From the NCBI RefSeq assembly GCF_017498545.1, contig NZ_CP071793.1:1674001-1738000 (forward strand): 64,000 nucleotides of DNA, read 5' to 3'. Numbering within the stretch: the first letter of the stretch is position 1; each line of letters begins with the position of its first letter. The stretch comes from Sulfidibacter corallicola. GTDB taxonomy: Bacteria > Acidobacteriota > Holophagae > Acanthopleuribacterales > Acanthopleuribacteraceae. Made by a program: the position numbers and the translations under genes. Positions 19,601-28,300 of this stretch are shown here, one piece after another. Below the pieces are notes generated by a model. The model saw only the letters and a program-made list of their open reading frames with translations. It made no database searches and had not been told where the DNA came from.

Positions 19601-19881
19601 GGCTCGCCGGGTTCGGGTACGCGCGCCGGTGCCCGTGACGCCACATACATGCGATAGGCGCTCCACTGCCAGGGCAGCAGACTGGCCAGCCAGGCCGCTG
19701 CCAGCGTCGTCCAGAGCCAAAGCGGTACCGATGCCGTGACTTCCGGAAGACTCCCCGTCACCACACCCGGAATGGCGAGCATGGCCGCGACGGCCGGCGG
19801 GAGCCCGAAAAACAGGGCAAGGGCCCTGGTTCTTTTTTGGCGATGTACCAATTTTTGATCCAGGAGTAGTCGTCCTCTCAT
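16672..19881 (-). CDS. Tubulin/FtsZ-like GTPase-family protein B with N-terminal membrane segments
   Basis: This 1069-residue protein starts at the ATG at 19881, with GGAGG about eight bases upstream. Residues about 20-75 contain two hydrophobic segments separated by a short loop, probably a membrane hairpin. An N-terminal glycine-rich nucleotide loop (VVGLGGTGRWVL) follows at about 125. A tubulin-signature-like GGTGSA lies near residue 284 (canonical GGTGSG), then the helix LADLGHLTKRV. The remaining ~750 residues are mostly helical and unrecognised. This matches the very large tubulin-like proteins of bacteria (Pfam Tubulin_2-like), proposed to act in membrane remodelling next to vWA genes. 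It is the last gene of the seven-gene minus-strand block. Loss of the final signature glycine may alter GTP use. Confidence 0.8.
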   Translation of the reverse strand: MRGRLLLDQKLVHRQKRTRALALFFGLPPAVAAMLAIPGVVTGSLPEVTASVPLWLWTTLAAAWLASLLPWQWSAYRMYVASRAPARVPEPGEPPPLTPPPDLLPHFEPESFIRPTAPTLVVGLGGTGRWVLTFLKKAIIETNFGKVPNTLRFLLLDTCDQEIRGDRAMEVRVGGVALTSDECVILHRESELGTAYLDALRGKGGFLHEGIARWWPRELFTTLADQELLISKGTGQRRPLGRLALFLDLEKGTEESRIWHSLTQALTAVHQAERGKAPKVFCVASDCGGTGSAMLADLGHLTKRVARDLGMPGLTNHALLATATGFQSQSDNLSLTRANSFATLRELDRFLLNEGIDHRERYASDPNSPLNGPWETTIWDHVTLFDSDRERFPVHQLPPERALYPTMADVLHSFLYTQPGGAFDHHWQQQRMSHQIQREAGGHGVISAMGSFTVRLPIYQYWTLFRFRFARQFLAFYFQVESKPGGGWGFVKPSASDMQEIRDQLDTFLAAEGPNGSIQEIMQAVNRTDPLLLFAILEADRAHKRPQDFLQSHRLNFQWSLSRNVMHWLNNTRGAVESGTAAPRFRDTVLLLEALASSLDRLRDLCLQSQPDLQQIKFRDLGADLIEEFQRIVQAIRVQLARYVEPIVGPPEKTEDARRTPLITVLAEREEALKKQRAADLDIAVREYLYSDALEERLYQAYLGDRGCYGNLHRLVWHLSAEDRQPLVKLTWVTDRHHTLSPSPERVEEHVEALTRLADILTRDMCHTDITPYLAARQPSPQHLARELFRKAYPMVRFDRNLAPRHGFHMHLNLNESDFCTGLQEALEPEFAKKQHLCRCTFRDPHVFSAITSIDALPLPSLKPYQRLQKDYYNLPAHVRLGLHVFRPERRALVLEQRLIESVDALRPLGPAFTGYLEAESRVALFARALLYGFIEHGWVGAPRDISLVIAPAVAADAHAGPEDQWSQVYPLWRKCDVQTPPRTPLFGAFDQFVRGRDLENLPLPLDDLEEATNEAASKESLPFEALVRSLKAQAELADKDANLWDLLAYVRSIALFEQEATPHTPEPS

Positions 19882-20000
19882 TAGGGGCCCTCCAAAGCAG
19901 ATGTTTCGCGGTGGGGAAAAGGGGATGCTCCGTGGCGAGGAGCCGAGCGGGCCGAACGCGTCGAGGGCCGAGGCGGTTCCTCGTCCCGACGGGGATCGGA

Positions 20001-20873
20001 CTAACGCCCGGTTTCGAGGCGATGGGCGTATTTTGGCGGGAGTTGGAAGCGCGCCATGCGGGCCTGGGTCTTCTCGATGGCATAGGGCACGTCGTGGAAA
20101 TGCAGGGTGGCGCGATTTCCCAAAACGAAAGGTCTCGCGGGGTTTCGGGTCGACTCGGTTTCCAGGGTGGCATAGGCGGCATTGGGGTTACCGTTGCGCG
20201 GTTGACCGACGCTGCCTGGATTGATCACGTGGAATGGTGCTTCCAGAGAGATCGGGTTGCGTGCCAAGTCGAATTTTTCCACTTGGGGATCCCCTGAAAC
20301 ATCGGTCAGGGCGTAGCAGAGCGGAATGTGGGTGTGTCCCGCGATCATCAGGCGTGGCAGGTCCCGACCGAATCGCGATTTCAGTGCCTGCAGCTCCAAC
20401 AAGGCGTCGTCCGGATAACGGGTATAGGTGCGGGTGAGACGGTCGCTGCGAAAACCACCGTGTACGAGCACGCAATCTCCGTCGCGCAGGTATTCGGGCT
20501 GATCGCCGAAGATCGGCGCGTTCGTGGCGAGGAGCTGCATCTGCTCCACCGTGACCGCCAGGCTTTGTAGCATGGCCTCGTCATCGGCGATGAAAAAGCC
20601 CAGGGCGTCGCGATGGGTTCGAATGCGCTCCGGAATGGTCCCGGCCAGCCCATGCACCAGAAGGGCGGCCTGGTCGTGATTGCCCAAGATCCAATGGTCG
20701 GGATCGACGATTTCTTCGAGCAGGTTCAGGCACCGATGGGATTCCGGCCCGTAGTTCACGGCATCGCCCAGAAACCAAAAGGTATCGACATCCTGGGCTT
20801 CGGCGTGGTCCACCACGGCCTCGAGCGCTTGATAATTGCCGTGGACATCGCTGATCAGTCCGATTTTAGGCAT
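20001..20873 (-). CDS. Calcineurin-like metallophosphoesterase
   Basis: This 290-residue protein has the full two-metal phosphoesterase signature: DVHGN at residues 9-13, GDAVNYGP, GNHD and AGHTHIP. Family members hydrolyse phosphoserine/threonine, dinucleotides or cyclic nucleotides. Its ATG lies inside the end of the preceding helical-repeat gene (8-bp overlap), so translation is probably coupled. Because the same operon encodes a protein kinase, protein dephosphorylation is an attractive role, but the sequence does not separate this from nucleotide substrates. A 119-bp gap precedes tubulin-like gene B. The enzyme class is secure; the substrate is inferred. Confidence 0.92.
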   Translation of the reverse strand: MPKIGLISDVHGNYQALEAVVDHAEAQDVDTFWFLGDAVNYGPESHRCLNLLEEIVDPDHWILGNHDQAALLVHGLAGTIPERIRTHRDALGFFIADDEAMLQSLAVTVEQMQLLATNAPIFGDQPEYLRDGDCVLVHGGFRSDRLTRTYTRYPDDALLELQALKSRFGRDLPRLMIAGHTHIPLCYALTDVSGDPQVEKFDLARNPISLEAPFHVINPGSVGQPRNGNPNAAYATLETESTRNPARPFVLGNRATLHFHDVPYAIEKTQARMARFQLPPKYAHRLETGR

Positions 20874-23800
20874 GTTCGATCACCCGCTTGTAGTACAGGA
20901 GGTGTTTGTTGAAGGGGTCGAGCTCGAGGCCCTGGAGGACCAAGGCGCCCGCCTCGCTCAGATGCCGCCTGTCGATGGCGTCTCCGGCCCGTGCGAGAAG
21001 ATCTTCCAGCCGTTCGTAGTGCATCAGACAGGCGTCGCTCTCGGATTGCCACTTTTTCCGATGGGCCTCCAACAGGGTGCGGCCGTGGTGGATGTCGTCC
21101 ACGAGGGCTCGTGCCGGTTCGGAGGTTGCCGGTTCCGGAGGCTCGGCAAGGTTGAGCAGTCGCCGTTCGGCTTCATCGGCAAGGTCCTTGAGGCCTTTTG
21201 CGAGCGCCAGGTGGTCGCGCTTCTGTTCCTGCTCCTTGCGCAAGTGCGCCTCTCGGCCCAGCAGGTCGTCCAGGTCCGGAGCGGACTGCCGGTGCCAGGC
21301 ACGCAGCATTTCCAGGTTGGCCAACCGTTGTTCGGCCCAGGCGCCCAGCTCGGCCAATTTGAGGGTGCGATTGGCAAACCGATCTCGGAGCCTGCCGACG
21401 GTGCGGCGGGCGTGGTAGTCGTCGTTGGGGTCCAGGTTGAACAGTTCCTGAACGAGTCGGGAGACTTCCGCGAAGTCGTGTTCGGCAAAGGCGGTGGCCA
21501 GGGCGGCCGCCGAATCGTGCACCTTTTGGCGCTGCTCCCGAACCTGTTGGATCCGGCGTTTCATGGATTGGACGCGGTGATGGTGATACTTGACGTATTG
21601 AACGGCCTCCGCGAACAGCCGATCCACGGCCGAATCGTCACCGGTTTCCTTGGCTTCCTCCAGGTATCCCTCGACCATCTTCATTTTGTGTTCGAACATT
21701 TTCAGGCCGTTGATGCGCTGATCGATCTTGTGAAGTTGGGCCATCAGCTTCGTTTTTTGGGCTTCCTTGGCCTGACCGAGGGCTTGGCGGATTTGTTCGG
21801 CCATGTCCTCCAGTTCGTCCAACCCCGGTTCCTCGCGTTCGAGACGGACGGCCCGCTGGATGAGTTCCTGCACATGGGCGTCGAAGCGAACAAGCAGGGC
21901 GCCGAGCCGTTCGCGCGGCTCCTGCAGGTCCGGATCGATGCGCGTGAGTTCGGTATATTTCGCGAGGAGGGTCACCACCGATTCACGACGGATCTCCAAG
22001 TCCTCGATATCCGAGGCCAGGCGCCGAACGGCTTCGGCCTGGAAATCCCGATACCGTTGCTGAACCGCCTCGCCGAAGCATTCGTGACCGCGCCCTGCCT
22101 GTTGGAGCCGTTCGAGCGCGGCTCGAATCGCGCCTTTGGCGTACATGTCTTCGACCTCGTCCAAATCTCGGCACAACGCCAGGGCGGTTTTGGCGATGGC
22201 CTCCAGGGAACCACCCGCGTTCTGGCGCATGCGGGCGATCTCTCTGGCGCGGTGCCGCTTGTCGGTGCGGAAGTACAATTCGAGCAACCTGCGATCCAAT
22301 TCGAGGTTCGGTTTTTGTGCGCGGAACAGGGGCTCCAGCACGTGCAGTTCGCGTTCGGGATCGGTCTCGACGGCGGCGTGTTCGAACGCGAGTCGAAGGT
22401 GGGCGTGGGCCAAACTGTTGGCGATGTGTTCATCGCGATGGTTCAGTTTGCGAGCGGCCTCCCAGTGGGTGATCGCCGCGGTCCAGTCACCGCTCTGGGC
22501 GGCCTGCTCGGCCCGGAATACGGCGTGCTCCAATCGAACGCGGTGGACCAGGTTGCGTTCTTCGGTGCCCGAAAGGTCCGTCAATTGTTCCAGGACTTCG
22601 GCCGCATCTTCGAAATCCCGGTTCGCCAAAATCGTTTCCAGCCGGGTAACCAGTTGGGCGCGATAACGATCGTGGAGATCGACCTTGAGCCGGACCAGGC
22701 GGTCGCGATACGAAGAGGGCTTCAAGGGTTCGCTTTCCAAGCGCGCCAGGGCCTGTCCCAAGAGACCGCGCTCGTCCAGGAGCTGGATCTCCTCGTGCAG
22801 GGCTCTCGCTTCCTCCTCCTGGCCTTCCAATTGGGTGAGCCTGCCCAGATAGGATGCCGCTTCCTCGCGGTGTCGCGCGTTCAGGGCACACACGCGCTCG
22901 AAGGCCAGGCGCGCGTTCTGGAAACGACCGGCTTCGAAGGCTTCGCAGCCCGCCTGGAACTGGGAAGCGGCCTCCACGTTTTGCGACAGCGCCTCGACAT
23001 CTCCGTTACCTGGCCATCGCTCGCTCAGGATCGCGATCTGTTCCCGGGCGTTTTCCAGGCGGCCTTCTCGGAACGCGTGGCGGGCCAGTTCCATGTTTTG
23101 ATGGAATCCCTGTTGCTGGACCAGTTGGATTTCGAGGTCGTGAATGGTCGGGTTTTCGCGCACCTCGCGATCGAGCCGTTCCAACAGGGTCTTGGCATGG
23201 TCCAGATCTTTGGAGGCCAGCAATCGTTCCAACCGTGCCGCCGCGTTCCGAACCGCTTCGGCCACATCCTCGCGACGGTAGATTTCGTCCAACAGCTCGT
23301 TGCAACGGTGGTGAAGTGCCGTTGCCTGCTCGTTTTCTTCGAGCGTCGACAACTGCTCCAAAACGTGTTGGAGTCCCGTTTTCGCTTGTTCCAGTTGGGC
23401 GCGGCGCAGATCGGTCTGGGCCCGAACGACGCTCTGGCGTAGATGATCCAGCAGCCGGCGTTGCTCCAGGCCTCGGGCCCGCTCCAGGTAATAGGTCGCC
23501 TGCTCCATGTGAGGATGGCTGACCGATATCTCTTCGAGGATGAAGGCCGCCCGCTGGAATTCGTTGTGCTCGTTCATCAAGCGCAGGGCTTCCTGCATTC
23601 GGTCGTTCACCCGTTCACGCTCGTGGATCGCCAGGTCGAGTCGGTCTTTGATGCTTTGCAATTGATCGATTTTTTTATCGGGAAGATAGGGCAGCTCGAG
23701 CGCCTTTTGAATGTAGGTCAAGGCGAGATGCGGATTTTCTTTCTCGCATTGACGCGCCTTCTCGATCTTGTCGCCGGCTTTCTGTTCCGCGACATCGGCG

Positions 23801-24459
23801 GCGCGGCCTTCCAGCTTGCCTCGATAGGCATAGATGTCGTGGGTATTGCCATCGGAATCGGTGATTTCGGTGAGCTGGCGCTCGATCATTTGGTCCACCA
23901 TGCGCAGCGCATCGGTGAACCGTTTCGCTTCGTCGAGGGTCGCGAGTTGGCCCAGCATCTTCTTGATTTGGGCCCGTTCGGCATTGGCCCGTTCCAGGAG
24001 TTCCCCGATCTGGGGCCCGGACTCGGGATCGGTACTCAACTCCTCCAGAAGTTGGCGGGCCTGTTCCACGTTCTCCAAGGACTTGGCGCCGTGATCGAGC
24101 AGGGTGACGGCGTGATCGCGCTTTTCGGCCCACGCCTTGTGCCTTCGGTGGGCAACTTCCCTTTCGTAGAGGTCGGCGGCGGCGGCCTGAACCTCGGTAT
24201 CGCGAGGTGCGAGGAAGCGGGCCTGGTCGATGCAGGAACGCGCCGTCTGAAAATCTCCCGCCGCGATGGTATCGCGAAATCGATCCATGATCTCGCGGAG
24301 CGAACGGTTGACCGCTTTTGCCAGGCGCTGTTCGAGATCGCGTTTTTCGGGACTGTCGGGCAGATCCTCCAGCGCGGTTCTCGCCTCGTGAAATTGACCC
24401 TTGGCCAACAAATCATCGGCCTGCACCAGCGGTTCTTGTACGTGAGGATGGGGGGCCAT
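20866..24459 (-). CDS. Very long helical repeat / coiled-coil protein
   Basis: This 1197-residue protein is almost entirely charged amphipathic helix with recurring TPR-like pairs (pattern A..AL..G.F..A) and Glu/Arg/Leu-rich coiled-coil stretches. No signal peptide or membrane segment is visible, so it should be cytoplasmic. The ATG at 24459 has AGGAGC upstream. It sits 12 bp after the membrane coiled-coil gene and overlaps the phosphoesterase gene. Such proteins are scaffolds; here it may link the kinase, membrane protein and tubulin-like proteins. The helical region resembles the C-terminal part of the upstream kinase protein in composition and repeat style, which suggests shared ancestry. 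No catalytic motif was found. Confidence 0.8.
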   Translation of the reverse strand: MAPHPHVQEPLVQADDLLAKGQFHEARTALEDLPDSPEKRDLEQRLAKAVNRSLREIMDRFRDTIAAGDFQTARSCIDQARFLAPRDTEVQAAAADLYEREVAHRRHKAWAEKRDHAVTLLDHGAKSLENVEQARQLLEELSTDPESGPQIGELLERANAERAQIKKMLGQLATLDEAKRFTDALRMVDQMIERQLTEITDSDGNTHDIYAYRGKLEGRAADVAEQKAGDKIEKARQCEKENPHLALTYIQKALELPYLPDKKIDQLQSIKDRLDLAIHERERVNDRMQEALRLMNEHNEFQRAAFILEEISVSHPHMEQATYYLERARGLEQRRLLDHLRQSVVRAQTDLRRAQLEQAKTGLQHVLEQLSTLEENEQATALHHRCNELLDEIYRREDVAEAVRNAAARLERLLASKDLDHAKTLLERLDREVRENPTIHDLEIQLVQQQGFHQNMELARHAFREGRLENAREQIAILSERWPGNGDVEALSQNVEAASQFQAGCEAFEAGRFQNARLAFERVCALNARHREEAASYLGRLTQLEGQEEEARALHEEIQLLDERGLLGQALARLESEPLKPSSYRDRLVRLKVDLHDRYRAQLVTRLETILANRDFEDAAEVLEQLTDLSGTEERNLVHRVRLEHAVFRAEQAAQSGDWTAAITHWEAARKLNHRDEHIANSLAHAHLRLAFEHAAVETDPERELHVLEPLFRAQKPNLELDRRLLELYFRTDKRHRAREIARMRQNAGGSLEAIAKTALALCRDLDEVEDMYAKGAIRAALERLQQAGRGHECFGEAVQQRYRDFQAEAVRRLASDIEDLEIRRESVVTLLAKYTELTRIDPDLQEPRERLGALLVRFDAHVQELIQRAVRLEREEPGLDELEDMAEQIRQALGQAKEAQKTKLMAQLHKIDQRINGLKMFEHKMKMVEGYLEEAKETGDDSAVDRLFAEAVQYVKYHHHRVQSMKRRIQQVREQRQKVHDSAAALATAFAEHDFAEVSRLVQELFNLDPNDDYHARRTVGRLRDRFANRTLKLAELGAWAEQRLANLEMLRAWHRQSAPDLDDLLGREAHLRKEQEQKRDHLALAKGLKDLADEAERRLLNLAEPPEPATSEPARALVDDIHHGRTLLEAHRKKWQSESDACLMHYERLEDLLARAGDAIDRRHLSEAGALVLQGLELDPFNKHLLYYKRVIEHA

Positions 24460-24471
24460 GGCACGCTCCTT

Positions 24472-25392
24472 TTATTGGTTTGGCGATGTTTTAAATAGTA
24501 GGGATTGAGATGAGGAAGCATTAAGCGTCGGTTCACAATTTAATTTGAATTTGTCGTTTGTGTATTTCCCAAAAAAGACCCAGCGGTTATTGAATGGATC
24601 ATGTGTACTATTGGTAATTTTTGAAAATATAAATTTTTTATCTGGGATGATTTCGAGATCCGAGATGCTGAAGTTGAATTTACCCTTAGTGGTGTTCACT
24701 ATGTATTGATCTTCCAATTTGGGTTCCGAGCGAATTGCGTAACCTGGTTCTCGATAGGTAATCCGATTTACCGCCTGGTATGCCGAGGCTCCCTTTTGAA
24801 TTGGGTCGTGATAGTTGAACCAGATCCATTGCTCGTTTACCTTGGCGAACCCCGAGAATTCCGTGGCGATTACCGAATCTCGTGCGGCGACGGCGGTCAG
24901 AATCTCGGCTGGTGAGGGAGGGGTATTGTCCATGTTGCGACGCTCGGTTTCGAGCTGTTCGTTCTTCTCTTGCAGTCGTGCGTTTTCGTTCCTCAGTCGA
25001 GAGATCTCGTGTGTCAGGTTCTCGTTTTCCCGGTGCAACGCCAGTCCTACCGGATCCTGTTGCCCATGCGGGCCTGGTTGCCCTGCAATGTGTTGCGATG
25101 CTTGAGAGACTTGGTCGATGAAAAGTTTGACGCTGAAACCCATGAGCGCCACGATCGCGATCGCCAGGGGGATCAGGATGGCCAGGAGCATGGGGTTCTT
25201 CGGCAAGTCTGCCGTGCGCGAGCTTCTTTGTGAAAACGCATGGCGAATGTTTTCGCGTTCCACATCGCCGAGTGGCCTTCGACGTTGATTCGCCTGAACC
25301 TCTTCGAACAGCGTGGCGAGCGCTTGATGGGTTTGACCCCTTTCCAAGCTCTTTCGGACCTGGGACCAATACTGGTGTTGCATGCTTGTCAT
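24472..25392 (-). CDS. Single-pass membrane protein with coiled coil and beta-rich C-terminal domain
   Basis: I start this gene at the ATG at 25392, four bases after the kinase stop, with AGGA about ten bases upstream, giving 306 residues. Residues 1-65 form a helical cytoplasmic head. Residues 67-91 are a strong transmembrane segment. Residues about 119-152 are a coiled coil with heptad Leu/Asn, and about 160-306 form a mixed domain rich in aromatic and beta-prone residues. The last ~150 codons are clearly AT-richer than the neighbours. The topology would place the coiled coil and C-terminal domain outside the cytoplasmic membrane. It may anchor the kinase/helical-scaffold complex to the envelope. 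No family was recognised. Confidence 0.75.
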   Translation of the reverse strand: MTSMQHQYWSQVRKSLERGQTHQALATLFEEVQANQRRRPLGDVERENIRHAFSQRSSRTADLPKNPMLLAILIPLAIAIVALMGFSVKLFIDQVSQASQHIAGQPGPHGQQDPVGLALHRENENLTHEISRLRNENARLQEKNEQLETERRNMDNTPPSPAEILTAVAARDSVIATEFSGFAKVNEQWIWFNYHDPIQKGASAYQAVNRITYREPGYAIRSEPKLEDQYIVNTTKGKFNFSISDLEIIPDKKFIFSKITNSTHDPFNNRWVFFGKYTNDKFKLNCEPTLNASSSQSLLFKTSPNQ

Positions 25393-25396
25393 GACA

Positions 25397-28300
25397 TCAT
25401 TTCCTATCGGTGGATGATACTTTCTCTTTGGGGTAGTGGAAGCCGAATTCAACCAGACGCGTAACCGTTGCATGAATGTTGAAAAGGATGTGTAGGCCAT
25501 GGTCATTGGCTTGATTTAGACAGTGTTCCAAGCTTGAAATTATGGTTCTGGTGAACGCGGTCGGCGTTCTCGATCTCAGCTCCGAGCGACATTCGGATTT
25601 CAACGCTTCCGCAAGACAACGCAACTTGTACCCTTTTGGATCGGCGGCACAACTGAGAAAAAGATTTTGTAAATTCAGCTTGTTTTTTTTGATTTTTTCT
25701 CTGAGGTGCTCAATAAACAGCTTTTGATGGAGTTCGGGAAAGTCGCCATGTGTTCTTTGAATGGTAAGTAACGAATTTAGAGGATTCGTTTCGCGCCTAC
25801 AGGCATCCTGGAGCTCCTGATAAGCTCGTTTCGCCTTTTCGAGATAGGATTGGGTGGCGTTTGGTTCGATCCCGCTGTAGGTCATTTCGATTTCGAGGTA
25901 GGGGCGGACCTTTCCCGTTTCCAGGTAGTCCTGCATGACGAGGTACTGAATGCGGTTCACTTTGCGCTGCAGGTCTTTGGTCGACCTGTCCGCGAGCTTG
26001 GAGAGTTTCGGCAGGCCGGCCATCAGGGATGTCGCGCGTTCCGAAGCCAGGCCGTTCAATTCCTCGATATCGGTTTTCAGTTGCGCCACTTCTTCGCAGG
26101 GGACCGAAAGCGGATCCTGGCTCAAAGCCTCGAAGACGTTCTGTTTCCTCATGGTGAGATGGGAAGCCCATTTGTCCAACGTGTTCCGGCGTTCCTCCTG
26201 GAGCTCCTGGATACGCCGCTCGACCTTGGCCAGCAGCGAGGGAGGACCCTGGCTTTTGCGAATCCGTTCCCGTTCGCGTTCCAAATCTTCCCGGAGCTGC
26301 TGAAGCCTGTGGTATCGCACGGGGGAGTCGGATTCGCTTCGATAGCCGTGGTCATCGACCAACTTGTGAACCGCAATGGCCAGGTCGCATCGATCGCGAA
26401 GGCACTGAGCCCTCTGGTCATAACCAAACCGTTCGATGGTGCGCAACACGGTCTCCGGATCCTCGTCGGTCTGCATGAGCGCCTCGACGTAGGACTGCTC
26501 CCACTTCAAGTATTCGAAAAACCACTGCAAGACAGGGCGATCGAGTGAACGGGCCTGCAATTCCGAAAGAAGAGAGGCGATGCTCTTGGGCGTCCCATCC
26601 CGGTTGCGGACCTGAAGATGATGGCCGGCAAGGTAATCGGCCAACCAATCGATCGACAGCACGGCGGCTAAATCGGATCGGTCATGCTCGAGGTTTTCGA
26701 GGTGCGGCGCCAGTGCTTTCAAGAGGAGATAGTATTCGTACTGGGCCTCGCAGTCCGATTGGAACTGACGGGCAGGAGCCTCGTTTTCTTGGATCAGGTT
26801 CTCGAATTCCCCAAGCGTCCTGTTGATGGTCTCGGCATGAAGCTGTCGTATCTTCGCCGAAGTTCTGTAGTAGATGGCATTCCATGACGACTTGAACCGG
26901 TGTTTTAGAGATGATTCCAGGGTTTCGGTTCGAGGGTCGATCCAAACCGTGTCGCATAGCTGAGAAATCAAATCCTGTCGCTGAGTTCTCTGAAGAATTT
27001 CTTTTTTTAACGCGGATTGATTCGGTTTCACCTGGGCACGCGAAGCTTTCTCGATCGCCGTATTGAAGTCGATCACCTGTCGTAACGCCCGCGTTCGTTC
27101 CTGGAGGCGGGCTTTGGCCGCGTCACTTTCGATGACCTCACCGATTTCCAGATAGGCCTCGAGCTTTTGTGTCGTCCGTTCCAGGAAATCGTCGGGTCGT
27201 TCCTTTTGGAAGTAGTGATCCAGAAACGTCCACTCCAGATTGGCGACCGATGCGTTGTGTGCATCCGAGAGTGGGTTGACCGTCGCTTTCGAAAGGAGGG
27301 CGCGGTGGGTCTTGGCGGCTTCGAGCTGGTCCAGCGACAGCATCTCCGGTGGATGGGCCAGGAAGTGTAGGGCTTCCTTCACCTGGAACAATTCCTCCTG
27401 CCACGCCGCGCCCTCTTCAAGGGCGGCCCATCCCTTCGCATCGATGTCGGCGAGCGCGTCGGCGCAGGTGTGCTCGCCGATGTCCGGGTGTTGTCGAAAC
27501 GCCGATCTTGCCTTCCGGATCGCTTCGCGTTCGCGAGCGAGAAGCGCGTCGAGGCGGGCGCGAATGGCCGCGCTGGTTTCGCCCTCGTAGACCCAGTGAT
27601 CGAAAACCGGCCGTTTCAGGAGTTCCTGCAGCGTTTCCGCTCTTTGCCATAGGGGTCGATGGGACAGTTCGATGTAGGTGCGTTCGATGGCTTGGGCCCA
27701 ATCTCTGAGCGTGGTCCGAAACGACTCCAGCTTGTTCCCTTCGAGAAAAGGCAGGCGGCTCAGCGCTTCATCGTTCTGTTGAAACGCGTCGCTGGTGGGA
27801 TGGGCGCGAAGGCACTCGATGCACGCTTCCGCTTCCCGTTCGGCGAGCTGGGCCAAACGTCTTGACAGGGCCGCATTTTTTTCCGCATGTTCGGGCCTAT
27901 GTTCCGGGTAACACGTCAACTGGTGCCAAGCAGCCTCCAGGTCGGACAGTGGTTGGTTCGCTTCGATCATCATCGCCAATCGGGCGCGAAGATGTTCCGC
28001 CGTTCGCGTTTCGAACATACGTTTCACCGGCTCTTGAACCAGGCCGCGTTGCAGGTGTTCGTGGATTTCGTCGTAGCGATCTTCTCTCGATTTCCGTTCC
28101 AGGTAACAACCGAGGACGCTCTGCGCCAAACAGGCCTTGGCGTGGGCGTGAAAGTCGTCGTCGCGTAACGTTTTCGCGAAATGCTCGCTCGCCTCCTGCC
28201 AATGACCCCGCGACAATGCCTTCGTGCCATTTTCCCAACACCGAACGAGCCGGTTCAGGCGTGCCTGAAGATCGTTTCGTTTTTCCTCCAAGGGTGGAAG

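Noticed and set aside
20836-23442. An 868-codon plus-strand frame inside the helical scaffold gene
   Set aside because: It is the antisense shadow of a helix-rich gene. The minus-strand product has coherent heptads and a ribosome site and overlaps its operon neighbours properly.
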